Assembly (NCBI GenBank): GCA_020283715.1
Contig: JAIQCW010000078.1
Span: 1 to 64,000 of the forward strand
Source of the DNA: Cytauxzoon felis
Lineage: Eukaryota > Apicomplexa > Aconoidasida > Piroplasmida > Theileriidae
DNA length: 64,000 bases
Reading direction: 5' to 3'
Part shown: in pieces, positions 37,201 through 48,858 of the stretch
How positions within the stretch are numbered: the stretch's first letter is position 1
Layout: each line of letters opens with the position of its first letter
The notes under the pieces: model-generated
Seen by the model: only the letters and a program-made list of their open reading frames with translations
Told to the model about the DNA's origin: nothing
Database searches by the model: none
Made by a program: the position numbers and the translations under genes

Positions 37201-39594
37201 CATCCTTAACACCATTTAGTAATCATAATCAAAGTCCTAGAAATATGTATCAATGTCAAATGTTGAAGCAAAGTATGGGTATACATTCACATTCTGAACA
37301 ATATAGATCTGATAATAAATCATATAGATTAATAACACCACAGAAACCATTAGTATTAACTGAAGAATATGAGATGATGAATTATAATGATTATTCAGTT
37401 GGTATAAATTCTATAGTAGCTGTAATAGCATATAGTGGTTTTGATATGGAAGATGCTATGATATTAAATAGAACATCATTAGAACGTGGTGCATTTCATG
37501 GTTGTATATATAAAACAAAAATTATAGATGCTATGCCTACAAGTTCTAATAATCGTGATGGACATATATATTATTTTAATAATAAAAATAATATTGGTAG
37601 TAAAATAATACAAACATTAGATATTGATGGATTACCAATAGTTGGACAAAAAATTAAAAAAAATTCTATATTATGTAGGATTGAAGCTAGAGAAAGAGAA
37701 GGTGGTGAAGTACATATTACAGAACGTATTGAAAAATATCAAGATGAAGATGCTATTATAGATCAAGTAATATTAATAGGATTTAGTGATGTTGTTGTTG
37801 TTGATAAAGGTAGTTGTACTGGATTAAAATGTACTAGAGCTATAATTAAATTAAGAATTATTAGAAATCCTATTATTGGTGATAAATTTGCTAGTAGACA
37901 TGGACAAAAAGGTATATTATCTATGACATTACCAATTGAAGATATGCCATTTTGTGAATCTGGTATTGTACCAGATATTATTTTCAATCCACATGGTTTA
38001 CCTAGTAGAATGACTATAGGTAAATTAATTGAAGGTATGGCTGGTAAATCTGCAGCAATTTATGGAAAATTCCAAGATGCTACATGCTTTAAAAAATATC
38101 CTAAACAAAATACATTCAATAATAAATGGATCGATCAAAATGGTATCAAAGGTTTGTTATCTTTAAATCATATCATATAATTTACAACAGGATGGACAGA
38201 TCGTAATAAAAGATATATGACAAATGATGAACTCAATAATAATAATAATACAGATGATAATGTCGTCGATTATTTCGGTAAAACACTACTAGGAGCAGGA
38301 TATGAATATTATGGAACCGAAAATATGTACTGCGGTACACTCGGTACCGAAATTAAAGCACACATCTTCACAGGATGCATCTTCTATCAAAGACTCAGAC
38401 ATATGGTCTCAGATAAAGCACAAGTTAGATTATATATTACACACACTCTCCACCTGATGTCCAATACACTCCACTTGAGGTCGCCTTGCCGTCAGCTCTC
38501 CACTTGAGGTCCAATCCAACTCTCCTTCCACTAGGCGTGGTGCCTCTTCTATTTACCTATCCCTGAAGGGTAATGCCACTCCCGGTGATCGTGGCGAAGG
38601 TTGAGGTAGAGTCAAGGATATAACCTCAAGTGGAAATTATGGGGGGTTATCGGGTTATAGTGTTTTTTATCCCTACATTCCCCCACAATCCTACATTCGC
38701 CACGATCTCCGGGAGTGGCTCTACCCTTCAGGGATGACTAAATGAAAGAGCCTCCACGGCGAGTGGGATCAGAGTAGGATTGAACCTTAGGTACAATGTA
38801 TATAATGTATAATGTTGGCGTCAATTTATTCTATAATAATATATAGGTTCGTTCTACTGGTCCGATAGATACGGTAACGAAGCAGCCTGTAAAGGGTCGT
38901 AAGAATTTGGGTGGTATTAGATTTGGTGAAATGGAACGTGATGCATTAATAGCTCATGGTGCATCGAGTTTATTACAGGATAGATTAATGCATTGCTCTG
39001 ATGCACATGCAGCTTATGTATGCCCAAAATGTGGATCAATTTTATCCGCCACAATAACCAGTGCTAATCCAAACTCCAATAAAATTCAAATATCCAAATG
39101 CAGAATATGCAATGTCAATTGCAAACTCGTCATGATACCCTACGTACTCAGGTATAAATCACACATAATCTACACAATTTATACAATCCACCTGAGGTTA
39201 CAACAACTGTTCCACTCGCCGTGGTGGCCTTCTCTATTTACTTCACCCTCCGCTTCCCGTAGATCAGCTGCGGGTTCCACCTGAGGTCCAATCACTACCT
39301 TCACCGCCACGATCTCTGGGAGTGGCTCTACTCTTTAGAGATAGGTAATTAAAAGAGCTGACGGCAGGACCAACAGTGGTTGTAACCTCAGGTGGAGAGC
39401 TGTCTGCAGGACGAAGAGGTAGGATTGGGCCTCGAGTGGAGAAGCTGATTTCGATTGGGTAGATGATAGGGCTTTATTAGTTTTTTATATATTTTTATCA
39501 TATTAAATATAGATATGTGGCCCATGAATTGGCGACGATGAACATAGGTATAAAGTTACATTTATCTCAATTGGATGTACCAATTAATTTATAA
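34204..39594 (+). CDS. RPA135: DNA-directed RNA polymerase I second-largest subunit (RPA135)
   Basis: Catalytic-core subunit of RNA polymerase I. Supported exons: 34204-34375, a poorly resolved exon or two between about 34400 and 34570, about 34588-34827, 34866-35064, 35133-35406, 35445-35639, 36021-38151, 38191-38423, 38847-39151, 39513-39594. Pol I features: HVNSFNSFLEHY at the N terminus, SVKVGYPT, HCNLNGLTPEGMVEQGEDVD, GGYFIVKGNERMIRQVI. Universal beta-subunit motifs: GFDMEDAMILNR, GDKFASRHGQKG, a GIRFGEMERDALIAHGAS block, and a C4 zinc finger starting CPKCGS. Three introns hold cassettes (35640-36020, 38424-38846, 39152-39512). The N-terminal exon joins after 34375 are not settled. Confidence 0.92.
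35681..35967. repeat. Cassette R26, RPA135 intron
   Basis: T, B, T, E, D, T, C2, E, T, T, E. Left end nearly identical to R17. Confidence 0.89.
38450..38790. repeat. Cassette R27 with module H, RPA135 intron
   Basis: T, T, E, T, B, D, T, then the insert with TTATCGGGTTATAGTG (about 38645-38690), D, B, T. Confidence 0.89.
39187..39440. repeat. Cassette R28, RPA135 last intron
   Basis: T, B, C, T, D, E, T, E, T. Confidence 0.89.
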
Positions 39595-39660
39595 TGACGC
39601 ACTAATCACCTTTTATTTTTTTTGAATGTTGTACTATAGTTTTATGATTATATAAGTATT

Positions 39661-42084
39661 ATGATTTGTCTTGTATTGATTTTATTCTTACATTGGGTCT
39701 TTATCTATACCATAGGTGAATTGGAATATCTTCTTTACATCACATATTGACCTCAACTTTAGATGTTGAAAATGAAGTATTGGAATCGAATATTAAGTTC
39801 AAGACTGATAAAATTGTCACTGGAATAGGTATTTTTAATGATTAAAATTGATTATATCATATTTATACTTTAGAATATTTAGGATCAGGTTATGATATCG
39901 TAAAGGCAAATACTATTGGAGATTCAAATGAAGGTGAAGATTTAGGTTTCAGAGCACCAGTTATTGACTTTACATGGGCACAAACTGATGTAGGAGTAAC
40001 GAATAGTTTAGAATTTCTACAGCCAATAGGTGGTTGGATACGACCAAAAGTATCTTGTGGAGAAAGTGAAAATGTAAATTGATCAAGATCAATAATTTAA
40101 TTATATTCAGGTTTTAGAGATTGATTCTAGTAGTGATTTCAAAAATTTATTAGAGGCTAGTGTTTCTTTAGATGTAAAGGTACCTAATCTTGGAACGGCT
40201 GCTATAACTACTGGTTATAATCAAATGATTGAGGAAGCCAATAAAAATAAAAGGAAATTATATACAAATAGCTATTATTGCTTCACTTATGCTGCTGGTA
40301 TGCCACCTTCTTTAGATTGGTGAGTTGAATTGATGAGTTTAATCATTTTTTAGGGAAACTACAGATGAATTCAAGAAGGCAACTAGAGATTTGCCATCAA
40401 AATTGAGGGATTGTACATTGGAAATGTATGAGAAAAAGTCTGATGAATGTAAAGATATGGAAAAATGGATCGCAATTTTCTCGGAATTTGGTACACATAT
40501 AGCAACAGAAGTACATTTAGGGGGCAAGTTAACAAGATTTTTAAGTGCTCCGTTAACATCTGTTAAATCTCTTAGTGATCAAGGGTATAATGTTAGAGCT
40601 GTAGTTGGTGCAGCTCTGTCTGGTGTTGATGGTACTCTGGAACTTTCTGTAAATGGAGCTGATAAAACAGCAATTGAAAACTTCAAAAAGTCATATAAAA
40701 TAAGATTTAGTGTATTAGGTGGTATCCATCCAGCTAAAAATATTTCAGAATCTTCTATACTCAAGTGGAAAGCTAGTATACCAAAATCACCAATGCCTAT
40801 TAAAAGCATATTAACAACACTCGATACATATCTACCAGATGGATATCAATACACATATAGAGAAGCACTCGATTTCTATATCGCATTAAACCATGCACTA
40901 CCATGGGATATCGAAGCCAAAAATGGCAACACATTCACACTCGGAAAATTAGTACGTATATAAGATATCTCTCCACCAGAGGTCCAATCCTACTCTCCTT
41001 TCCACTTACCGCTCCACCATAGGTCCTCCTGCCGTCAGCTCTTCTAATTATCTATCTCTAAAGAGTAGAGCCACTCCCGGAGATCGTGGCTGAGAGAAGT
41101 CAATGATTGGACCTCAGGTGGAATACCCGCAGCTGATCTACGGGAGTGGCTTTACTCTTTAGAGATAGGTAATTTGAAGAGGCACCACGCCTAGTGGGAT
41201 CAGAGGATGTAACCTCAGGTGGATATCTGACAGCAGGATGGACCTCGATTGGAATGTAATCTCAACCTCATATTTAGACTAAAAATATTACATTTTAACT
41301 ACTTATCATTATAAATCTATAGTTGACTAATTCAATTCAAGTTATTGGTGTTGATAGCGAGGGTAGGATTTCGGCCAAGTGTCCGTATGGTAGACGTATT
41401 CTTTGGGGTTTGATATTATCATTTGATGATGAAAATAATATAAAATTAACTCCTTGTATTCAGGATAGGTATATAATTAATATATTCTCTATATTATACT
41501 AGAGTATTCTTTTTTTTAAAAAAATAATTTCTTTAGGACATCATGTCAAGGTATGGGTATTAAGAATGGTATGGTATGGATTTTATGTGGTAATTCATTA
41601 GGGTTACAATTTACTATTCATACTAGAAATATTAATGATGTTGGGAATGTATGTAATTATTATATATATGAAATTATAATTTCAGGACATTGGTTGTAAA
41701 AGGGGTAATGTAATACTTACAGGTTTCAAAGCATCAAAGATTGAGATGGAGGGAGGTTATAAATTTACATCTTGTAATACTGGTCAAGAGAAATGTAATG
41801 ATAATAATAATAATAATGATATATTATGGATAGTTTGTGTTGATGATAGATTACCAGGTTTAAATTATGCTGAAACTATTGTTAATGATGGTAATATTAA
41901 ACATGATAATAAAAATATAAAATCTGGTAAGATATATAAAAAATATATCATTACAATTCAATTAGGTTTCAATGGTTGTTTAAATAATTTATCATGGCAA
42001 TTTAAATTATGTAATCGTTTTATATATGAATGTAAAATATTAAATGAATGTAAATATTCATTTTCATGGGGTTTATTTATATAA
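39661..42084 (+). CDS. MACPF-domain (perforin-like) protein 1
   Basis: Secreted protein of the apicomplexan perforin-like family; relatives act in membrane crossing or cell egress. Exons 39661-39715, 39763-39828, 39874-40073, 40111-40319, 40354-40951, 41323-41468, 41537-41648, 41686-42084 total 594 residues with exact phases. Signal peptide MICLVLILFLHWVFIYT; MACPF domain from YLGSGYDIVKANT through the signature FGTHIATEVHLGGKL (exon 5). A C-terminal Cys-rich beta domain follows (CPYGRRI, CIQD, CQGMG, WILCGN, GWLFI-like end), resembling the apicomplexan beta-pleated domain. Intron 5 (371 nt) carries a cassette. It converges on its paralogue with 2 nt between stop codons. Pore formation is known for the family, not shown here. 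Confidence 0.93.
40972..41254. repeat. Cassette R29, MACPF-1 intron 5
   Basis: T, B, E, D, T, C fused to D, B, T, E, T. C runs directly into a D tail (CGGGAGTGGCTTTACTC), a module junction not seen elsewhere. Confidence 0.89.
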
Positions 42085-42086
42085 AA

Positions 42087-44877
42087 TTAAATTATATGTT
42101 GACATAATATAATTATAATACATTGATTATAATTATGACATTTTATATTACAATTTTTATTAAATTTTGTACATGAATTATTAGATGATATTAATCCATT
42201 TGGTATTGTCAATTTAATACCTATAAATAATAATTATTATTATAATCTCATATATATATCCATTACCTGATATTATTAAATTATTATCATTACAATATAA
42301 ATTTATATCAACATTAGATAAGACACTCTTTAAATTAATATTTCTCTTATCATTTATATAACATATAGCCCATATAATATTTTTAATATTAGATTTATTC
42401 TTTATAATACATGATGATTTACCTGAAGATCAAGAGAAGAGAATTTTTTTTTATACTACAAACCTCTATCACATGATTTCAATGATATAATTTTATTATT
42501 ATTATATTCAATAATTAAACCAAATTCTATACTCATACCATTAGGACATATTAAATTTGTATACTGTATAAAGTCATTTATAATATTATATTAATATCAA
42601 TTCACCTCTCCTATATCATTTTCTTTAATCATTTGATAAATTGTAGGCTGTATACCAAATGTACATACAAGCCAATAATATTTATGACCAATCAATGGAT
42701 CTTGAACTGTATTACATTTCCTACTATAATAGAAATATATTTATTAATCTTATCAATCTTCACATACACATTAGATTGACATGGTAATAATCCAATAAAT
42801 TTATAATTATCATCAAATAAAAATACAATACCAAATAATATCCTATAACCATCAATACATGAACTATCCATACCAATAGTATTCCACTCAATCACATCTA
42901 TACCATTCCTAATCTGTAAATTATCATTATAAATAATATAATCTAAATACAAATGAAGCACAAACCACCTTTCCTCTCCACCTGAGGTCCAATCCAACTC
43001 TTTTCCATTGCATGGAGCTCTTCCAATTACATATCTCTAAAGAGTAAAGCCACTCCCGGAGATCGTGGCAAAGGTGAAGGTGGTGAGGATGTAACCTCAA
43101 GTGGAATACCTGGAAGCGATCTACGGGAGCTGGAGGGGGAAGTAAATGGAAGAGGCTCCATGCCTAGTGGGAAGAGAAGGTATATTGGAACTCGAGTGGA
43201 ATTTGTCATTATCGTGATATAAAATCTCATAATAATATAATAAACCCAATTACCCCCATAATCCCAATAACACCCCACATGGTCACGATCTCTGGAAGTG
43301 GCTTTACTCTTTAGAGATAGGTAAATAGGAGAGGCCTCCACGGCGAGTGGAACACTGGTTGTAACCTCAGGTGGAGGACGAACAGTGATTGTATAACCTA
43401 TGTGTATCTACCTTCTATGGTAAACATACTTCATCATCTAATCCATTACTATGTCCATTTATAGATTTTAGCTCTTCATATGTGATTCCATTAATGTTTG
43501 CATAATGTGTCAGGACTAAATCGAATGATTCATATATTTTTTCATCCAATAGTAATTTCATACTCGAGGCTACTAATCCAACTGGCATTGGACTGGATGA
43601 AATAGATTCAGTCCAAGATGAGAATTCACTATCATTCAATGGAAAACTTGGCATATGACCACCAATTACTGATATTTTCTTATATCCCAAGTCAGTTGAT
43701 AATTTATCATCACTATTGTTCACAATTTTTAAACCTGCATCAATAGATCCAATCTGACTAGATATAATCGCTTCAACATTTAAACCACTCTTCTTTAATT
43801 CTTGAATCTTTTCATTATCATACTTTATAGTCTGAGTTATTTTGCCACCTGAAATTAGTTTACATTTATGAGAATACATTCCCTTACCCAATGCTAATTG
43901 ATGTGTGAAGTGGGTACCAAACATTTCAAAAAATTTCATCCACTTGCTTAAAACTTCACACTCCTTCATCATACCAGATATTAATTCACTCGAATTGCAA
44001 GCGATTAAATCACTTGAAGTAATTGTTGGCAACAATTTTATAGCATCTTGAAACATTTCAGTGTAAGTCCTAGATTATTTGTGATTAAAGAATTTATACA
44101 TTATAAAAAACAAATGTCATTTATACATCATCATCTAACCATTTAATATTTAATGGAATACCAGCTTGATAACGGATACAATAATCTGTCTTGTTGTAGA
44201 TACGTTGTTTTTTGGATTTCAAGTTGGATAATGAACTTTTATACGCTATAGATCCAGAAAAGGCATTTGATGGAACATCACCAGTTAATTTAGCATGAGC
44301 TGATAACGAATTTTTTAAGTCTTCTAAATTTTCAATTTCATTAGCCTTACATATAGTATTAAATATTTGGTAACTAACCTTTGAACTACGACTACAGGAA
44401 TAGACAGGCCTTACCCATCCACCAACTGGATATAATGAACTCAAAGTAGGCGAATATCCAGTAGAATCCTTTCTCCAAGTAAATTCAATGATAGGAGCTC
44501 TGTAACCAGTGTCTAACATTGAATCATCAGATCCAATAGTATTCGCATAAATAGAGTCATACCCAATACCTAAATAATCTATGGTTGCATGCAATAGAGA
44601 TGAATTTAATAAGAATCAATACCTAATCCTGGGCATGCATGGTCCAATTCAGACTCATTTTCATCAAACAACATATCTTCTACATCGTCACTAAGTACAT
44701 CACCTAATTATTCAATATTTAAGTATAAAAATTACAACACAAACTATCGATGCTATAGTCTATACCCTTGACTTTAGATTCTATACTCTGAAAACTATCA
44801 GTTTTTCTTCTATTTGATAGAGAATCTACAGTTGAAAGGACTAGAATTGTAGCAATTGAATGGAGTAACCAAAGCAT
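42087..44877 (-). CDS. MACPF-domain (perforin-like) protein 2
   Basis: Paralogue of the adjacent MACPF-1, inverted. Exons 44877-44766, 44703-44623, 44578-44140, 44069-43430, 42913-42768, 42723-42606, 42563-42464, 42422-42267, 42220-42087 total 641 residues. Signal peptide MLWLLHSIATILVLSTVDS; acidic pro-like segment; MACPF domain YLGIGYDSIYANTIG through signature FGTHFTHQLALGKGMY; Cys-rich beta C-terminal domain with CPNGMS, CHNYNQC. The TG/G splice before the MACPF core and the phase-0 cassette intron after it fall at positions homologous to those in MACPF-1. The signature has LGKG where MACPF-1 has LGGK, a slight divergence. Confidence 0.92.
42977..43377. repeat. Cassette R30, MACPF-2 intron 4
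   Basis: T, D, T, C2, B, T, an AT-rich filler (about 43200-43280), D, B, T. Its modules are arranged differently from R29 although the intron position is homologous. Confidence 0.89.
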
Positions 44878-45208
44878 TATATAGAGTTATCATACAGTGT
44901 CTAATTTAGAATGAGGAGTTAACTTGGTTACTTAGGTGTTTTATATGAAGTATATAATGTTCGGGGATCAATAGGAAGGACATCTGCGCTTCAACAAGAT
45001 ATAGACAGTTGTGGTCAAGGATAATGGATTGAAAAAGTATACTAATGGATATTTTTCATGGGTAGAAGGATGGAAACCCCTGAAATTTCTTGAAAATAGA
45101 AGATAATTGTAAGACATAAGGTAACTAAAAGAATGAACATTCTCTACATATCCACACATTGATGATGAAGGTGTATCATTTTTTAAATATTACACATTGT
45201 ACTTTCAA
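44878..45208. promoter_or_regulatory. Bidirectional spacer MACPF-2 / uL29m
   Basis: 331 nt between divergent starts, no cassette, no gene seen. Confidence 0.45.
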
Positions 45209-46100
45209 ATGAGTATATCAAGACTATTTAGATCGCAAAATATAAAAAATTCAATTCCAAGACGTGGAATTGACGAATTATGGAAAGGTTTGTTAGATTT
45301 ACTGTCTATATGTATACTTCAGGCAGTTACTTGGACCCTGATACCTCATTTTCCACAAAAGATAAATTGTCAACAACTGGCTATGCGTGGCCATCATATT
45401 TACTTCGTCTAAAGAGTTTTGAAGATTTGAGGAGCTTATATTTCACCTGCCTCAAGGAGAAGAATATGTTACTTGGTGAACGCTGGGCTGCCTATCAGCA
45501 GGGCATTAAACCACAGAAGCATGGACGTTTGAAGAAGGTTTGAATACAAAACTTATATCTATATCACTTTAGGTTAAGTTGACCATGAAGAGGATTTTGG
45601 GTGTTGTAACAAGACGTGAGATACATCAACAATGCCTTAGGGCTAAAGACATACTTAAAGCTCAGGTAACTGACGAATAATCTCCACATATGCAGTAACA
45701 TTCATTAGGAAGAGAAGGAAAAGTATGAAACACGTTTGTTCAAATTAATAGAATTGAAGAATGAATTGGAATTTAAAGTTAAAAGGTGTGTTGATTTAGA
45801 CTTGACATCATTAAATTATCAGAATTGAATCGCAATCATTGAAAAAGACCAATTGGATGAATACTTTATCTAGAATAAATGCTGAAATTGAAGAAATCCA
45901 ATTGAAATTACAACCACTTCGACGAGGTTTGTATGAATTTATAGCGATTACTCATGAACTTCATAGAAACATTACAATTACGTACACCAAATTGGAGATT
46001 TGAAAAGAAATATTCTGATTTACCCGGTAGAATAACTTGGAATCGAGATAACATACAAGCACTTAAAAGGAATCTACAACGGCCATTCAAATTTTATTAA
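45209..46100 (+). CDS. MRPL47: Mitochondrial ribosomal protein uL29m (MRPL47)
   Basis: Mitoribosome large-subunit protein. Exons 45209-45287, 45323-45537, 45573-45665, 45709-45785, 45823-45926, 45967-46100 total 702 nt (233 residues), exact phases. The uL29m hallmark is GYAWPSYLLRLKSFEDL followed by LKEKNMLLGERWAA and the helix VKLTMKRILGVVTRREI. The tail PNWRFEKKYSD resembles the PWYLNKRY region of MRPL47. All introns are 35-43 nt; no cassette. A basic N terminus fits mitochondrial import. Confidence 0.9.
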
Positions 46101-46146
46101 AGAGTCAGCGAAAGTCCATCCAATATCTTCTACTCCATCTTCCTTT

Positions 46147-46601
46147 CCACTAGGCATTCCACCTGATGTTACATTCCTGCCGTCAGCTCCTCTATTTAGT
46201 TGTCCCTCCGCTTCCCTGAGATCAGCTGCGGGTACCACCTGAGGTTATAATCCTAATCTCGCCGAGATAAGGATAAAGTGACGGAATTCATGTTTGTCCG
46301 GATATCTCAGTGAATATAAATTGGAATGAAGTGAAGATGAGTAAAGTTGATACAATCATCAAAATCCTCTTCAATGAAGTATTGAGATCAGAAATACATC
46401 CAATCGTCATTGAGATATTGTCATGAGTTTCCCCAGAAATTGAGGATTTCCTTCAAATTTTGGAGGTGAAAATGAAGATGTGAAACTAGTGATTGACCTC
46501 AGGTGGAGACCTCAAGTGGACTACCCGTAGCTGATCTCAGGGAAGCGGAGGGGGAAGTAAATAGAGAAGCTGTCTGCAAGACGAAGAGAGGTGGATTGGA
46601 G
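46147..46601. repeat. Cassette R31 with nested element, intergenic
   Basis: B, T, E, C and T precede element N (46246-46489); T, T, C, E and T follow. It sits between the convergent uL29m gene and the unknown gene at 46656. Confidence 0.9.
46246..46489 (+). repeat. Nested element N, copy 3
   Basis: Same orientation as the 6486 copy, from a CTCGCCGAGATAAGG end to GGAGGTGAAAATGAAGATGTG. Intergenic host cassette. Confidence 0.88.
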
Positions 46602-46655
46602 GAGTATGATTGGACCGGGCTTCATCTAAAAGTTCCATTAAAATTCAATTTGCAT

Positions 46656-48254
46656 TTAATCTCTCCAATCTTTGTCGAAATCGATTAGATAGAATCCGTT
46701 ATAGGAGTCTAATTCTACTTGGGGTATAAAATCATCGTCGAATGATTTAAATTCGTAATCGTAATCTTTACATTTACTCGTTGGAGTGGCATAAATGGAT
46801 GAAACTACATCTTCATCGCTATCTATTACTACTGTATTATCAGTTTTACAAAGTGGATCATCTGATGGATCAATTACAACCCAATTATTACCTATAGCGT
46901 TATTTATAACGCTATTAATGTCATTTTTAACCTTTAAAGTTAACTCTTTTATTAGTCTATCTATTGATTGATTCTCTGGGCTACTGCTCAACTTAGTACA
47001 AATTTGACAATCGTCCTCACCTTCATCTAAGGTATTCGTTGCAAGAGTCCTCTTTGGAGTGCATTCACCAATATAATTTACATCTACTGCTTGTTCATTT
47101 ACAATAGTTGTTGAGGGATTCCCAGTGGAAGGAGGTGGAGTTAATTTAGTAGGCGATTGATTGTACGTCATACATGTACTTTCCACCTTGGAATCATTGA
47201 TGGAGTAAGTGGGAACCATCAGAAGATTATGTTCATTAAAGGAATTGATAAATTGAAGAGATGGAGAAGTGGTGTCATTCTCAAACTCTTTAACATCTCT
47301 CCGTCCTCCATCTTTGTCTTCTCTTGAGGCATTTCTTGTTTCAACAACGTCGTTTATGGACAATGTCAAATCGTTACTAGAGGTAGATACGCTATTGAGC
47401 AATGTCTTTGCTGATTTAAATGATGGAACTATATCCAGTAATACATCTCCAATGCCATTCAGATGGAAATTGTCTACATTAGATAGAACAATAGATTGCG
47501 ATACAGGTGGATGAGAATATAGCGGATGTACGAAGTCATTTATAGAAACATACTGATATTCCTTAGAGCCTCCGCCTGAGGTTACCTCTACCAAAGGTCC
47601 AACATCTGTTCCACTAGGCGTGGAGCTTCTTCTATTTATTTCCCCCTCCGCTTCCCTGAGATCAGCTGCAGGTTCTCCACCTGAGGTTACATTCAACACA
47701 TCCTTAGCACCATCTTCCATCATTCCCATGATGGATGATCCATCACTACCTTCTACTCTTCCACTAGCCGTGGTGGCTTCTCTATTTATTTCCCCCTCCG
47801 CTTCCCTTAGATCGCTCTCGGGTAATTGATCACTATCTTCGGGCAACACTTCTGCAATAGGAGGAGCATTGAAATATGAATCAGAGAAGATATCCAATGA
47901 AGCATCTGGTATAGACAAATCATAAATCGGTATATCCCTATTCAATTCCTCAAACTCCACAGGAACGAAATTGAATGTCATTGAATATTCGACATCTCCA
48001 GTGTGATTGGGGTTGTAATTTTTGCATCTCTTGTGGTAATACTTATAATTTCTTTCCTTTTGTATTCGGATTTTCGATTTTATATTAATTAGTGCTTTGT
48101 TTAGCAATTTATTATACCTATCGTTACGATTATTATTTAAATGGCAAAATTTCCTATTTGAAGGTTCAAAATCTTCCACATTTTCAAATATCAAAGCTAA
48201 TTTCTGATGCTTAGTCAATTTCCCAATCACCAAAGTAGGATTGTTCAAGCTCAT
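46656..48254 (-). CDS. Unknown protein with a repeat cassette open in frame
   Basis: A single 532-codon ORF from an ATG at 48254. The N terminus is basic (LNKALINIKSKIRIQKERNYKYYHKRCK); the rest is acidic and Ser/Asp-rich with no domain or membrane segment I recognise. Codons roughly 145-228 are encoded by a repeat cassette (47568-47822) and contain cassette-typical peptides ([15 protein letters not shown] twice, DGSSIMGMMEDGAKDVLNV). Because the cassette length keeps the frame, it may be translated; I see no convincing splice pair around it, unlike the other genes. Alternatively it is an unrecognised intron. Confidence 0.65.
   Translation of the reverse strand: MSLNNPTLVIGKLTKHQKLALIFENVEDFEPSNRKFCHLNNNRNDRYNKLLNKALINIKSKIRIQKERNYKYYHKRCKNYNPNHTGDVEYSMTFNFVPVEFEELNRDIPIYDLSIPDASLDIFSDSYFNAPPIAEVLPEDSDQLPESDLREAEGEINREATTASGRVEGSDGSSIMGMMEDGAKDVLNVTSGGEPAADLREAEGEINRRSSTPSGTDVGPLVEVTSGGGSKEYQYVSINDFVHPLYSHPPVSQSIVLSNVDNFHLNGIGDVLLDIVPSFKSAKTLLNSVSTSSNDLTLSINDVVETRNASREDKDGGRRDVKEFENDTTSPSLQFINSFNEHNLLMVPTYSINDSKVESTCMTYNQSPTKLTPPPSTGNPSTTIVNEQAVDVNYIGECTPKRTLATNTLDEGEDDCQICTKLSSSPENQSIDRLIKELTLKVKNDINSVINNAIGNNWVVIDPSDDPLCKTDNTVVIDSDEDVVSSIYATPTSKCKDYDYEFKSFDDDFIPQVELDSYNGFYLIDFDKDWRD
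47568..47822. repeat. Cassette R32 with module F, inside an ORF
   Basis: T, B, C, T, F (about 47710-47730), B, C-like. In frame with the surrounding minus-strand ORF. Confidence 0.88.
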
Positions 48255-48527
48255 TTTATCGTCGTCATATTATCTAAAAATTAAACACATCAATTTTCAA
48301 ATTAAAAAAACTATACAATTACAACATAATATACATAATTCACAAATTAATTTACATTTTAATTTAATATCTAATTATAACATGCACTCAGGCACTCTAG
48401 TACGCCTTGTAACTCTCTGCCAACATCACTATTTACGATCTACAGTCTACACATCCACACAATTCAATAGATTATTATAAATTATATATTATATATGAAG
48501 AAATATAACGAATGGGCGTTGTATACC

Positions 48528-48765
48528 GAAGGTCTAATCCATCTTTCCTTCGTCTTGCGGACAGCTCTCCGCCTGAGGTTACAATCTCTGATCCCACTCG
48601 CCGTGGAGGCTTCTTCTAATTACCTATCTCTAAAGAGTATAGCCACTCCCATAGATCGTGGCGGAAGTTTAGTATATTGGACCTCAAGTAGATTACCCGT
48701 AGCTGATCTCAGGGAAGCGGAGGGGGAAGTAAATGGAGAAGCTGACGGCAGGACGAGAGATGGAA
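48528..48765. repeat. Cassette R33, intergenic
   Basis: T-like, E, T, B, D, T, C, E. It lies between the start of the 46656 gene and the 3' end of the multi-TM gene. The rest of 48255-48858 shows no gene. Confidence 0.87.
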
Positions 48766-48858
48766 GACGAGCTATGTATATAAATAATTTATTAAATTAA
48801 ATATGTCTAATGACAATTGACTGCGTTTAAAATATTTTTATTTCGTGAGTTGATGTGT

